A DNA stretch of 35,062 nucleotides, from assembly GCA_027306855.1 (NCBI GenBank), contig DAHUYZ010000020.1, forward strand, positions 1-35,062, in the 5' to 3' direction. The notes beneath the pieces are model-generated. The model did no database searches. It was not told where the DNA came from and saw nothing but the letters and a program-made list of their open reading frames with translations. Shown piece by piece: positions 24,129 to 32,536 of the stretch. Position 1 is the first letter of the stretch, and every line of letters starts with the position of its first letter. A program made the position numbers and the translations under genes. This stretch comes from Solirubrobacterales bacterium. Lineage in GTDB: Bacteria; Actinomycetota; Thermoleophilia; Solirubrobacterales; Solirubrobacteraceae.

Positions 24129-25027
24129 GCTATCAAGTCGCCGAGCTCGAGACGTCCGCCTATGGATCCTCGCTTGGCCATCCGATCCGTGGACCGCGCG
24201 CGCTGAGCGACGACTGGTCGCGCTTCTGGCACCTCACCTACAACATCGCGCGCAACGAATTCAAGCTGAAGTTCTTCGGCTCGATATTGGGCTATTTGTG
24301 GCAGGTGATGAGGCCATTACTGCTGTTTGGCGTGCTGTATGTGTTCTTTGTGGTCATCGGCCATGTCGGCAAGGGCGGCAAGCCGGGAGAAACCGCCTAC
24401 GGCGTCCAGCTGCTCGGCTCGATCGTGCTCTTTACGTTCTTCAGCGAAGCCACCACCGGGGCGGTACGCAGCGTCGTGGACCGCGAGAACCTCGTGCGCA
24501 AGATTCAGTTCCCTCGACTGGTCATACCCATGTCGGTATGCCTCCTCAGCTTCTTCAACCTGGTCATGAACCTGATCGTCGTGCTGATCTTTGCCCTGAT
24601 CTCGGGTATACAGCCGATGCTCAGCTGGATCGAGCTGCCCCTGATCCTCACGCTGCTGATTGTGCTCTCTACGGGCGTCGCGATGCTCCTATCGGCCATG
24701 TTCGTCAGCTTCCGCGACATACAGCCGATATGGGATGTCCTTACGCAGGTCCTCTTCTACTCGTCTCCGGTGATCATCCCTGTGGAAACGGTGCGCGACA
24801 AGCTGCTGCACGAGCCGCTGCTCTGGCACATCTACCTGCTGAACCCGCTCGTCACGATCTTCCAGCAGTTCCGCCACGCAATGGTCACCCACGCCGCGCT
24901 GTCAGCCGGGCAGACCCTTGGAAGCTGGGCCGATCTGCTGGCGCCGCTCGGCATCGTCGCCGCAATCTTTCTGCTCGGCTTCTGGGTCTTCAACCGCTCG
25001 GCGCCCCACGTCGCCGAGAATCTTTGA
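24125..25027 (+). CDS. polysaccharide ABC exporter permease (ABC-2 type, Wzm/TagG-like)
   Basis: 300 residues with six hydrophobic helices, typical of ABC-2 permeases for O-antigen or teichoic acid. The soluble start (LSDDWSRFWHLTYNIARNEF) is followed by KLKFFGSILGYLWQVMRPLL, the conserved amphipathic and first-helix pattern. Mid-protein ENLVRKIQFPRLVIPMSV and the YSSPVIIPVETV and LNPLVTIFQQFRHAM segments are also family marks. It starts at TTG 24125 in a TTGA overlap with the ATPase stop and has an AGGAGG seven bases upstream. Together the two make one complete exporter. No further gene follows on this strand until the antitoxin at 25115, so the operon probably ends here. Confidence 0.93.
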   Translation: MSYQVAELETSAYGSSLGHPIRGPRALSDDWSRFWHLTYNIARNEFKLKFFGSILGYLWQVMRPLLLFGVLYVFFVVIGHVGKGGKPGETAYGVQLLGSIVLFTFFSEATTGAVRSVVDRENLVRKIQFPRLVIPMSVCLLSFFNLVMNLIVVLIFALISGIQPMLSWIELPLILTLLIVLSTGVAMLLSAMFVSFRDIQPIWDVLTQVLFYSSPVIIPVETVRDKLLHEPLLWHIYLLNPLVTIFQQFRHAMVTHAALSAGQTLGSWADLLAPLGIVAAIFLLGFWVFNRSAPHVAENL

Positions 25028-25068
25028 GCGCCTGCTCCGGGTACTCGATTGCCCGTCGAGTGCTCAGC

Positions 25069-25114
25069 AATAGAGGCACGATGATGCCTAATCTATTGAC
25101 GCTACGATGCCTCG
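25069..25114 (+). promoter_or_regulatory. promoter and possible operator of the second antitoxin
   Basis: AATAGAGGCA (25069-25078) and TGCC-TAA-TCTATT (25085-25097) form an inverted repeat broken by a three-base insertion, next to a TACGAT -10 box (25103-25108) six bases before the ATG at 25115. This is the usual place for the operator of an autoregulated toxin-antitoxin operon. No -35 is clear. Confidence 0.35.
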
Positions 25115-25375
25115 ATGCGAACAACCGTGACGCTCGACCCGGATGTCGCTGCGAGGCTCCACCAGGTGGCGCGCGAGCGTAAGAACTCCTTCAAGGCGGC
25201 CCTCAACGACGCGGTCCGCGCTGGACTGGCCGCCGGCGCGCCGCCGACCAAGAGCTTCCGCGTACGTTCACGGCCGCTGAGGATACGCCCCGACGTCGAC
25301 GTAGACAAGGCGCTCAGCCTCGCGGCCGAGATCGAAGACGCGGAGATCATGCGCAAGCTCGAGCCGCGCAAGTGA
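25115..25375 (+). CDS. vapB: CopG/RHH-type antitoxin (VapB-like)
   Basis: 86 residues. MRTTVTLDPDVAARLHQVAR and the following KNSFKAALNDAVRAGL form a textbook ribbon-helix-helix fold. The C-terminal part (SFRVRSRPLRIRPDVDVDKA and LSLAAEIEDAEIMRKL) is the toxin-binding tail of one VapB group. The family role is to repress its own operon and neutralise a PIN RNase. Its partner gene overlaps the stop in a GTGA but is truncated to 39 residues, so the antitoxin is now an orphan. It may still act as a repressor. Confidence 0.85.
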   Translation: MRTTVTLDPDVAARLHQVARERKNSFKAALNDAVRAGLAAGAPPTKSFRVRSRPLRIRPDVDVDKALSLAAEIEDAEIMRKLEPRK

Positions 25376-25491
25376 AGCTGCCCGACGTCAACCTGTTCCT
25401 ATACGCGTACGACTCCCGATCCCCGCGACACGCCGCCCCGCGCGACTGGCTGGAGCAAACGCGGTCGGGCGCTGAGACGGGCCGGCCATAA
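25372..25491 (+). pseudogene. VapC-type PIN toxin, truncated
   Basis: From GTG 25372, overlapping the antitoxin stop, the frame reads KLPDVNLFLYAYDSRSPRHA and APRDWLEQTRSGAET, then GRP and a TAA at 25489-25491. This is the start of a PIN toxin with its first acidic residue (D5, in PDVN). Normal length is about 130-140 residues; only 39 remain and the other three acidic residues are lost. The break falls at about 25478, where a GC-rich non-homologous sequence begins. It cannot be an active nuclease. Confidence 0.8.
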
Positions 25492-25519
25492 GTCGGGACG
25501 GCGGGGGTCAAATCCTCCA

Positions 25520-25655
25520 TATGCCATACTTGCGGCGATGCTAGCCATGCCGCAAGTCTGCCATAAAGGTCGGACAAAGCCCCATGGCTTCAGCCCGACA
25601 CGGACAGTTATGTCATACTTGCGCTGAAATCAGCAATGCCGCAAGTTTGTCATAA
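25520..25655. repeat. two copies of a 47-bp imperfect palindrome
   Basis: Copy 1 at 25520-25566 and copy 2 at 25609-25655 are both 47 bp long and agree at 37 positions. Each is an inverted repeat of a 17-bp arm, TATGNCANACTTGCGNC, around a 12-base centre, so four arms occur in alternating direction. The same two internal arm positions are unpaired in both copies (C/C and T/C in copy 1, T/T and T/T in copy 2). Copy spacing is 89 bp. They fill the gap between the truncated vapC and the end of the GT2/GT4 fusion gene. They could be tandem operators left from a lost gene, or a small repeat family. A minus-strand frame starting with ATGGAGGATTTG near 25518 begins right next to copy 1. Confidence 0.75.
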
Positions 25656-25665
25656 CGATCAAGCG

Positions 25666-27726
25666 CTACCCCGGTAGAGGCTCAACCTTTCGCGGCCGCG
25701 CCACTCCCTCCAGGAACGCCTCCAGCGCGTCGATCCGCCGCTCCCAGGCGTACTCGGCGGCCGTCTCGATCCCAGACCTGCCCAGACGCTCACGCAGATC
25801 GCCGTCGGACAGCAGGCGCGCGATCGCCTCGCTGACGGCGTTGCGATCGGGCTCGGGCATCAGGCAGTTCTCGCCGTCCTTGCAGAAGTCGCGATTGCCG
25901 TGGGCGTCGGTGCAGACGACCGCGCCGCCCGTCGCCATCGACTCCAGCGCCGGCAAACAGAAGCCCTCGTGCGTCGAGGTCTGCACGAACACGGCCGCTT
26001 CGCTGAACAGCTCCCCCACCTGCTCGTCGCTCGGGGACTCCACGTAGCGCATGCCCTCGTCGGTCGCAAGCTCAGGCTCGATCCCGAACATGCACAGCTC
26101 CGGCCGCGGCTCCGGCAGCGATCGCCACGCCTCGATCGTGAGCGCCAGGTTCTTCAGCGGATTGGTGCGCCCGATCGCGAGCACCATGTCCTTGCGGCGA
26201 GCCACATCGCCGCGCGGTCTAAATGTTTCGAGGTCGATACCCGGCGCAATCAGCTCCGCGTCCAGGCCCAGCTCGCGCAACCGGTCCTTGTTCCAGCCGG
26301 AGATCGTCATGTAGCGGAACTCCGGCCGATACGAGTCGATCACGGCGTGCCTGACCGACTCGTCGTCGGGGTAGTAGCTCGTCTCGATGTCCTGCACGAA
26401 GTAGACCGATATGCCCTTGACGACGCTCGAGCGCCAGACCGGCATCGCCGTGTTCCACCAGGTCGCAACCTTGATCGCGTCGAGACCGGACAGCTCCTGC
26501 ATCAGTTCGTCGTAGAACTCGAAGCTGCGCACCGGCACGCGCAGCTCGAACCAGTCGGGCCGCTCCCCCAGCGTGTACAGAGCGACCTCGTGCCCCCGCT
26601 CGGCCAGGCGGTTGAGGTGCTCGAAGATGTCGCGGTGCCCGCCGCCGACGCCCGTGTCCTCGGTCACGTAGACGACCCTCAGCTTGCCGTCCTCGGTGCG
26701 GACGTCCCGCGCGTCGAAGAACTCGCCCCAGCGCTCCCAGAACAGGCGCTGCGAGGTCCGCTCGCGCTCGCCGACCTCGGTCCCCCTCGTCACCGACTCG
26801 TGGTGGTAGAGGCTTGCGCCCGGGAAGTACACGACCCTCATCCCCGCCTGCCAGGCGCGCAGGCACCAGTCGACGTCCTCATAAGCCATCGGATAGCGCT
26901 CGTCCATCACGCCGATCCGCTCGATCGCCTCGCGTGTCACGTACATGCAGGCGCCCGTCACGGCCAGCACCGGGCCGGGCAAGGCGGCGGGGCCCCAGTC
27001 GGCCGGCTTGAAGCGGTAGCGGTGATCGAACCACTCGAGCGCCCCAAGGTTGCGCTGGGTGCCCGCGAACTGGATGCGCCCGTCCGGATACAGCAGCCGC
27101 GCACCCACGATCGCGACGTCGTCCTGGAGGCTCGCCGCGTACTGCAGGCACGCAAGCCACCCCGTCAGCGCCTCCATGTCCGAGTTGAGCACGACCACGT
27201 CCAGCTCAGGGTCCGCCGCGCTCAGCCCGCGGTTCACGTTCGCGGCGAAGCCTTCGTTCTCCTCACCCGCGACGACCTCGACGCCCTCGATCGCATGCAG
27301 CGCCGCCACGTGCTCGGGACCGCTTGCGTCATCGGCGACGATGATCCTCGCCATCCCCTCCGGGACGGTCTTCCTGATGCTCGCCACCAGCTCCTGCACC
27401 CGCTCGGCGTCTCTGAAGCTCGCGATCACGATGCTCACCGGCCGGCCATGCACGCGATACCACGCCACAGCGCGCCTGAAGGCGTCGTGCTCGGGACGCG
27501 AACGCAGATTCAGACGATGCTTGAGCGGCGTAAAGCGCAGCGGGAAGGTGATCGCGCGATACAGCAGCACGCGCCAGCCGAGGTAGTGGTAGGTGAGGTG
27601 GATGCGCCGCCTCAGGTTGGCGAACGGGCCCCGGAGCTCCCCGTCGAGCGCCTTGGAGGCACGCGACTCACGATGGCTTGCCGGTCTCGAAGGACGATTC
27701 TGCTCAGGGCCTTGCTCAGCGGTCAC
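25666..27726 (-). CDS. two-part glycosyltransferase, GT2 plus GT4
   Basis: 686 residues. Residues about 95-330 are a GT2 domain of the rhamnosyltransferase-like kind: VSIVIASFRDAERV (97-110), ADDASG (131-136), NSDME (181-185) and the base-bearing YEDVDWCLRAWQAGMRV (282-298). Residues about 347-680 are a GT4 domain: GVGGGHRDIFEHLNRLAERG (359-378), AIGRTNPLKN (517-526) and STHEGFCLPALESMATGGAV (584-603) with E587 and E595. Between them a charged linker is short. The first about 70 residues include an amphipathic or weakly hydrophobic stretch (YLGWRVLLYRAITFPLRF) that may touch the membrane. It starts with GTG at 27726 overlapping the stop of the upstream GT2 as GTGA. Likely adds two successive sugars. 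It is the last gene of the minus-strand operon. Confidence 0.9.
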   Translation of the reverse strand: MTAEQGPEQNRPSRPASHRESRASKALDGELRGPFANLRRRIHLTYHYLGWRVLLYRAITFPLRFTPLKHRLNLRSRPEHDAFRRAVAWYRVHGRPVSIVIASFRDAERVQELVASIRKTVPEGMARIIVADDASGPEHVAALHAIEGVEVVAGEENEGFAANVNRGLSAADPELDVVVLNSDMEALTGWLACLQYAASLQDDVAIVGARLLYPDGRIQFAGTQRNLGALEWFDHRYRFKPADWGPAALPGPVLAVTGACMYVTREAIERIGVMDERYPMAYEDVDWCLRAWQAGMRVVYFPGASLYHHESVTRGTEVGERERTSQRLFWERWGEFFDARDVRTEDGKLRVVYVTEDTGVGGGHRDIFEHLNRLAERGHEVALYTLGERPDWFELRVPVRSFEFYDELMQELSGLDAIKVATWWNTAMPVWRSSVVKGISVYFVQDIETSYYPDDESVRHAVIDSYRPEFRYMTISGWNKDRLRELGLDAELIAPGIDLETFRPRGDVARRKDMVLAIGRTNPLKNLALTIEAWRSLPEPRPELCMFGIEPELATDEGMRYVESPSDEQVGELFSEAAVFVQTSTHEGFCLPALESMATGGAVVCTDAHGNRDFCKDGENCLMPEPDRNAVSEAIARLLSDGDLRERLGRSGIETAAEYAWERRIDALEAFLEGVARPRKVEPLPG

Positions 27727-28733
27727 GTGCGCGCTTCTTCCTCGTTGCTTTGAAGATGTCCATCGAGATCCAGCGGCTGAAAGCTACCCCGTCCCTCCAT
27801 CGAGAGCCAGCGGCGCGCCCACTCGGGCAACGCGTTTGCGCGCGAGCCCAGCACCGCACCGGCCAGGCGCAGGACATGGTGACGACTCAACGCGAGCAAC
27901 GTCGCTCGACGCTCGGCCGCAGGTGTGCCCGAGGCGACCAGCTCCCTGCGGGCTGCGCCCAGCTCGCCGCGCAGCCCGTTTACGACCCTCATCGGCGACA
28001 ACGGCTCGCGCCAGCCGTACACCTCACGCAGCCCGCGCCACTCATCGAAACAGCGTCGCAATTGCTGGATCGGCGTGTACTCATGCGAGTGCAGCACCGC
28101 CGCGGCCGGCACGAACGCCTTGCCGTAGCCGGCGCGCAGCATGTCGATCGCGAGCACCCGGTCCTCGGCGTATGAGACCTCGCGAAAAGGCACGCGCTCC
28201 CACGCCGGGCGGTAGACGCAGGCGTTGGCGTCGGTGAAGAAGCCGCGCCTGCCCATCAGCTCGATCGCCGCACACGCCCTCTCAGCGTCGGAAAGACACT
28301 CAACGCGTGGCTGTCCATCCGGTGCGAGCGACGCAAACCAGCGCTCCAGCTCGATTCGCACGGCGGCCGACGCCCCTGGGCGGGGCTTGTATGGGCCGTA
28401 GACGATGCCCACTTCGTCGGCCAGCTCGAAGCCGCCGAGCAAACGCTCGAGCCACCGTTCGTCCGCCGGCTCGGCGTCCTGGGTGAGCAGAGCCACCCGC
28501 TCACCCTCGGCCTCTTGCATAAGCAGGTTGCGCGTAGCGCCGTGCCCGAACCGCTCGGGAGCTATCTCGACCACGCGCGCGCCATACGAGCGCGCCATGT
28601 CGATGGAGCCGTCGTTCGACCCCGAGTCGCACACGAGCAGCTCGTGCGCCACAGTCTGGCGTGTGAGGGCGACAAGCGTTCCCTCCAGCAGCGATCCACC
28701 GCCGCGAACGGGAATCGCCACAGTGACGCTCAC
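27723..28733 (-). CDS. GT2 glycosyltransferase
   Basis: 336 residues from GTG 28733; longer readings extend into the upstream membrane gene and are unlikely. VTVAIPVRGGG (3-13) and LLVCDSGSNDGS (32-43) form the nucleotide site, LLTQDAEPADERW (82-94) carries the metal motif, and SYAEDRVLAIDMLRAGYG (187-204) the base region. A HSHEYT motif follows. It shares the FGHGATRN, T/SQDA--VDERWLERL and HSH-YT pattern with the GT2 at 34.0-34.95 kb, so the two are paralogues. Start and stop both overlap neighbouring genes by 4 bp (GTGA), so it is tightly coupled in the operon. Rhamnosyl- or similar transferase is a reasonable guess; donor unknown. Confidence 0.9.
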   Translation of the reverse strand: MSVTVAIPVRGGGSLLEGTLVALTRQTVAHELLVCDSGSNDGSIDMARSYGARVVEIAPERFGHGATRNLLMQEAEGERVALLTQDAEPADERWLERLLGGFELADEVGIVYGPYKPRPGASAAVRIELERWFASLAPDGQPRVECLSDAERACAAIELMGRRGFFTDANACVYRPAWERVPFREVSYAEDRVLAIDMLRAGYGKAFVPAAAVLHSHEYTPIQQLRRCFDEWRGLREVYGWREPLSPMRVVNGLRGELGAARRELVASGTPAAERRATLLALSRHHVLRLAGAVLGSRANALPEWARRWLSMEGRGSFQPLDLDGHLQSNEEEART

Positions 28734-31129
28734 GGACGCACGACCTCCACCCAGTCGGCGCTCGTCCCGCACAGGCTGCGCCAGTGCGACAACGCCACTG
28801 CGCGCACCGTCTCCGGCATCTGTCTCTGCAGCGCCACCGCGCCGAGCGTGCCAATACCCCAATCGCCGGGTCCGAAGTGGCGATGACCGCCCACCTTGAG
28901 CACATTCACCGTGTAGGCGCCCGGCAACAACCAAAGCGAGGTCGCCTGCAGCCACTGCCCGGGTGTATTGGACCCAGACACCGAGCCGACCCTGCGGCCG
29001 TCGACTTCCACGTATACCGCGCGCGGGAAGTCGCCTTGCACCCACAGCGCGTATGAGCCAGAGCGTGACACCCTCAGCACGCCTTCGTCGTTACCTGGCG
29101 TGCTCGTTTCGACCGCGCCCGCCTGGTTGGGGTCGGCGCCCCAACCAGCGGCCCGCTTGCTCTCAGAAGTCGCTTCGAACCAGCTCTCTTCCGGCGCTGT
29201 CGCCACCATCAGCTTCGATCCGCGGGGGGCCTTGGCAACGATCGGCGCAAGTTCTGGGCACGAGATGGCGCGTGACGGGGAGTAGACCTGCTGCAGCGGA
29301 AGGTGGTCGAGCACGACAGGGTGAGCTTCCCGCTGCCAGCCCTCGTAGTAGGCGTTCTCGTATACGAGCCGGTAGTTGGCCGGCGGCCTGCTCGCCGACG
29401 GAGAGCGGCGCGTGACGATGATCGGGAATCGCTCGACGAACCAGAGCTCCTCTTCGTCGAGGTCGAAGGCGTGACCATAGAAGTAGAAGCCGGGCGATGA
29501 GCGCAGCGCAACCTGTTCATGCGTCACCGCCTCGAACGGAGCGTTGATGCGCGCGGCGGCGGCGAAGTACTTGGCGTACTCCTCGAACTCATTCCACAGC
29601 ACGAGGCCCTTACCGGCGAAGTGGTCCCCCGTCTCGCGGATCGCTTCGATCTGTGCGGTTGGCGCAACGCGATCGTGTCCGTACGCAAACGCGTCGGAAG
29701 CGAGGATCGCAACGATCAGCAGGCTCGCGGCGGCCCGCCCGACGGGCGCGGCGATACGCCCGCGCAGGCAGAGCATGCCGGCAAGCGCCACCAGCACCAC
29801 CGCCGGGCTGCACATCGCCAGCAGCTTGCCCTGCGCATACGGGCTCACACGGGGGAACATGATCAGCATGACGAGCCCCGCCATGCCGATCAGCATCATT
29901 AGCCCAGCGTCCCGCCGCCACAGCACCCAGACGAAGGTCGGCACGAGCGCCAGCAGCAGAACCGCAGTCGCGATCGCCGTCAGCAGACCAGTGAGATGAC
30001 CGGAAACGGGGAACCGGTATTCGCCTGACAGCCACACCCCGCTGATCTGGCTGAGCGGCAGGCGTCTCACCAGCTGACCGAACTGCGTTGCTCCCACGCC
30101 CGTCGACCCCTCGCCGACGCGCGCGACTTCGAGGAACCTCGAGAACGTCATCAGCGACGGGATCGCCAGCACGCAAGCCATACAGCCACCGACGAGGGCG
30201 GGTCCCACCCAGCGCAGGCTGGAGCGCAGGCGATTGCGAAGCAGCACGGCGAGCGCGAAGAAGAGCCCGAGCGCACCGAGGAACGGGATCGCCACCGCGT
30301 TGTACGTCGCCAGCGCCGCCGCCGCGGCGATGGCCAGCATGGCTGCAGCTCTGTAACGGCGATCCATGCCGACCGCCTCGCGCCCCAGCGCCACTGCTGC
30401 TGCGATCGTCGCCAGCAGCCCGATCTCCTTGATGCCGCCTTGGAATGCGTACTGGTACGTGAGGTTCGCCGCAAACGCCGCAAACCCAACCAGGGCCGCA
30501 CGCGGCGCATTGAGCAGACCTCGCGCGACAGTCGACAGCGCAATAGCGCCCATAGCCGCCAAGCTTGCGATGAAGCCCTGATAGAGCACCGCGACGTCGG
30601 TTCGCAGCAGGCCGCTGAAGGTGCCGAGCAGGGTCTGCGTACCGAGCGGATAGCCGCTTTGCAGGTAATTGATGAGGAACGCGTCTTCGCTAGTGTCGGC
30701 GATCTTGGGGACGAGCAGACCGGCGCTCTTGGCGTGCCTGGCCAACAGCATCTCGAATGCGGTGTCGTTGACGAAGTCATAGCCCGACCACGTCCAGTGG
30801 CCGTATGCGATCACCGGCAGCATGTAGAGCACGTACACCCCAACACCGGCAACGCCGGCCCAGCCTGGATTGAGGCGAGCGCGAAGGCCGCCTCTGGCAA
30901 AGATGAGCCCTGCGAGCGTCGCGACGGCGAGCAGCGCTATCGCGAGCCAGTCGCCGACACCGGCCGCATAGCCCGGATATACGATTACGAACGCCGCGCA
31001 CAGGCCCAACGGAAGAACGAGCGCGTTGCTCAGACGCACTCGCAGAAGGCGCTCGCAGGCGAGGCCACAGCCGAGGCAGGCCGCCCACATAGCGACGGGC
31101 ATGCCGATCACGCCGATTAGGTAACGCAC
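28730..31129 (-). CDS. second GT-C-like integral membrane glycosyltransferase
   Basis: 799 residues from GTG 31129. About 11-13 hydrophobic helices fill the first 510 residues, then an extracytoplasmic part with a beta-sandwich-like end (VLRVSRSGSYALWVQGDFP, AVYVEVDGRRVGSVSG, LPGAYTVNVLKVGG) and a final CGTSADWVEVVRP. The early loop has DFVNDTAFEMLLARHA and a later SGYPLGTQTL, parallel to FDNDMATHLLWAEAI and SYPVGPHGL in the 774-residue protein at 7.7-10.0 kb. The two are therefore paralogues. This build fits GT-C-like (DUF6541-like) enzymes that take sugar from a polyprenyl-phosphate donor, and a matching synthase gene lies 18 bases upstream. Substrate unknown. Confidence 0.75.
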   Translation of the reverse strand: MRYLIGVIGMPVAMWAACLGCGLACERLLRVRLSNALVLPLGLCAAFVIVYPGYAAGVGDWLAIALLAVATLAGLIFARGGLRARLNPGWAGVAGVGVYVLYMLPVIAYGHWTWSGYDFVNDTAFEMLLARHAKSAGLLVPKIADTSEDAFLINYLQSGYPLGTQTLLGTFSGLLRTDVAVLYQGFIASLAAMGAIALSTVARGLLNAPRAALVGFAAFAANLTYQYAFQGGIKEIGLLATIAAAVALGREAVGMDRRYRAAAMLAIAAAAALATYNAVAIPFLGALGLFFALAVLLRNRLRSSLRWVGPALVGGCMACVLAIPSLMTFSRFLEVARVGEGSTGVGATQFGQLVRRLPLSQISGVWLSGEYRFPVSGHLTGLLTAIATAVLLLALVPTFVWVLWRRDAGLMMLIGMAGLVMLIMFPRVSPYAQGKLLAMCSPAVVLVALAGMLCLRGRIAAPVGRAAASLLIVAILASDAFAYGHDRVAPTAQIEAIRETGDHFAGKGLVLWNEFEEYAKYFAAAARINAPFEAVTHEQVALRSSPGFYFYGHAFDLDEEELWFVERFPIIVTRRSPSASRPPANYRLVYENAYYEGWQREAHPVVLDHLPLQQVYSPSRAISCPELAPIVAKAPRGSKLMVATAPEESWFEATSESKRAAGWGADPNQAGAVETSTPGNDEGVLRVSRSGSYALWVQGDFPRAVYVEVDGRRVGSVSGSNTPGQWLQATSLWLLPGAYTVNVLKVGGHRHFGPGDWGIGTLGAVALQRQMPETVRAVALSHWRSLCGTSADWVEVVRP

Positions 31130-31147
31130 GCTGTGAGGCTCACGCGG

Positions 31148-32350
31148 CTAGGAGTTGCGCCGCAGTCCGAGAATGCTCAGCAGAAACGACGAGAAGAAGA
31201 TCTGTATGCCCACGATCATCAGCGTCGCGGCCACCACCGCCATGAATTCCTTGCCCAGCGAGCCGAAGCCGTGCGAGATCCAGGTCCCAACGATCACGCC
31301 GCCGAGCGCGATGCCGGCCAGCATGAACGCTCCGCCGAGCAGCAGCCCGTGCTCGAGCCGTAGGCGGGCTCGCAGCCAGTCGAACCAGGGGTCGCGCTCC
31401 TTCATGAAGTAGGTCCCATACGCGTGCGCGCACAGACCAAGCGCGAGGACCTGGGTCCCCACGACCATCAACAGAGCGCCGCCGATCAGCGCATGGATGC
31501 CCCACGAGCGTCCGAACAGGCTGAGCCCGCTGCCGACGAGCAGGACGATCACCGTCCCGAGACCGGCGAGCAGAGCGCCGGGGGCGATGAATAGATAGGT
31601 CGGGCTGTGTATGAGCAGGAAGCGCAGGTGCCGCCAGCCGTCGCGGAAGCTCGACAGCTTCGACTCGCCCCCACGCGGGTGGTATTCGATCGGGAACTCG
31701 GCGATCCGCAGTTTCTCCTTGGACGCCCTGATCACCATCTCCGAGGCGAACTCCATGCCGGTCGTGCGCAGGTCCAGACGCTCCAAGACATCGCGGCGCA
31801 GGGCCCGCATCCCGCAGTGCGCGTCCTTGATCCCCGTACGGAAGAACAGGTTCAGCAGGCCCGTCAGGACCGGGTTGCCGATGTAGCGATGGTGCCACGG
31901 CATCGCGCCCGGCTTGATGTTGTCCATGCGGTCGCCCATTACGAGCTCCGCGCCCCCATCGAGCTCGGCCACGAAGCGGGGGATCTCGTTGAAGTCGTAC
32001 GTCAGGTCGGCGTCGGCCATCACGATGTACTTGCCGCGGGCCGCCGCGAAGCCGGCGAGATAGGCGCTTCCGTAGCCACGCTTCGGCTCCTCGATCACAC
32101 GCGCCCCCGCCGCCCGCGCAAGCTCGGCGCTGCGGTCTTCGGAGTCGTTGTCGACGACCAACACCTCGCCCTGCAGGCCGCCTACCGCCAGCGCCTGCGC
32201 GGCATCACGCACGCACTGCTCGATGTTCTCTTCCTCGTTGAGGCACGGGATCACGACCGAGACGAGTGTCGCCTGCCCCTCGGGGGCTGCGTCATCGACG
32301 GTGGGCTTGCTCTGCTGTGCGGTGCTCATGGCGCTATCGGGCCGGCTCAC
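31148..32350 (-). CDS. GT2 polyprenyl-phosphate sugar synthase with membrane tail
   Basis: 400 residues from GTG 32350, which has a GGGAG six bases upstream; ATG 32329 is an alternative. SVVIPCLNEEENI (31-43) and VLVVDNDSEDRS (63-74) open the GT-A fold, YIVMADADLTYDF (108-120) is the metal site, and GIKDAHCGMRAL (173-184) and HPRGGESKLSSFRDGWRHL (224-242) are marks of dolichyl/polyprenyl-phosphate glucose synthase-like enzymes. Four hydrophobic helices follow residue 250, so this is a membrane-attached form, unlike the soluble one at 10.1 kb with its DUF2304 partner. It likely makes the lipid-phosphate sugar used by the GT-C-like protein 18 bases downstream. Confidence 0.88.
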   Translation of the reverse strand: MSRPDSAMSTAQQSKPTVDDAAPEGQATLVSVVIPCLNEEENIEQCVRDAAQALAVGGLQGEVLVVDNDSEDRSAELARAAGARVIEEPKRGYGSAYLAGFAAARGKYIVMADADLTYDFNEIPRFVAELDGGAELVMGDRMDNIKPGAMPWHHRYIGNPVLTGLLNLFFRTGIKDAHCGMRALRRDVLERLDLRTTGMEFASEMVIRASKEKLRIAEFPIEYHPRGGESKLSSFRDGWRHLRFLLIHSPTYLFIAPGALLAGLGTVIVLLVGSGLSLFGRSWGIHALIGGALLMVVGTQVLALGLCAHAYGTYFMKERDPWFDWLRARLRLEHGLLLGGAFMLAGIALGGVIVGTWISHGFGSLGKEFMAVVAATLMIVGIQIFFSSFLLSILGLRRNS

Positions 32351-32503
32351 GATCGACTCCCGCCCGCGTTGCTGAAACGCGCCAGGGCTGGAAAAGTGGC
32401 GCATAGACCGGGTCGCATACGCAAAGGCTGGCGGAATCCTAGCCGACGGGCTGGTCGCTCCCGCGCCGGTAGCGAGCACCCCGGCGACGGCAGGCCGCAC
32501 AAC

Positions 32504-32530
32504 GACCGGACGGCTGACGGCCCGCCGGTC
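32504..32530 (-). terminator. possible hairpin after the glycosidase gene
   Basis: GACCGG at 32504-32509 and CCGGTC at 32525-32530 form a 6-bp stem directly downstream of the glycosidase stop at 32537. There is no T-tract. It might attenuate transcription within the operon; support is weak. Confidence 0.25.
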
Positions 32531-32536
32531 AGGCGC

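Noticed and set aside
25041-25063. Weak stem after the permease stop
   Set aside because: Seven pairs with one G-T and no T-tract; not convincing as a terminator.
25347-25577. 76-codon minus-strand frame beginning near the palindrome
   Set aside because: No family recognised and it overlaps the antitoxin and toxin stub; kept only as a note in the palindrome entry.
25900-27753. 617-codon plus-strand frame opposite the GT2/GT4 fusion
   Set aside because: His/Arg/Asp-rich antisense shadow; the minus-strand product has complete GT motifs.
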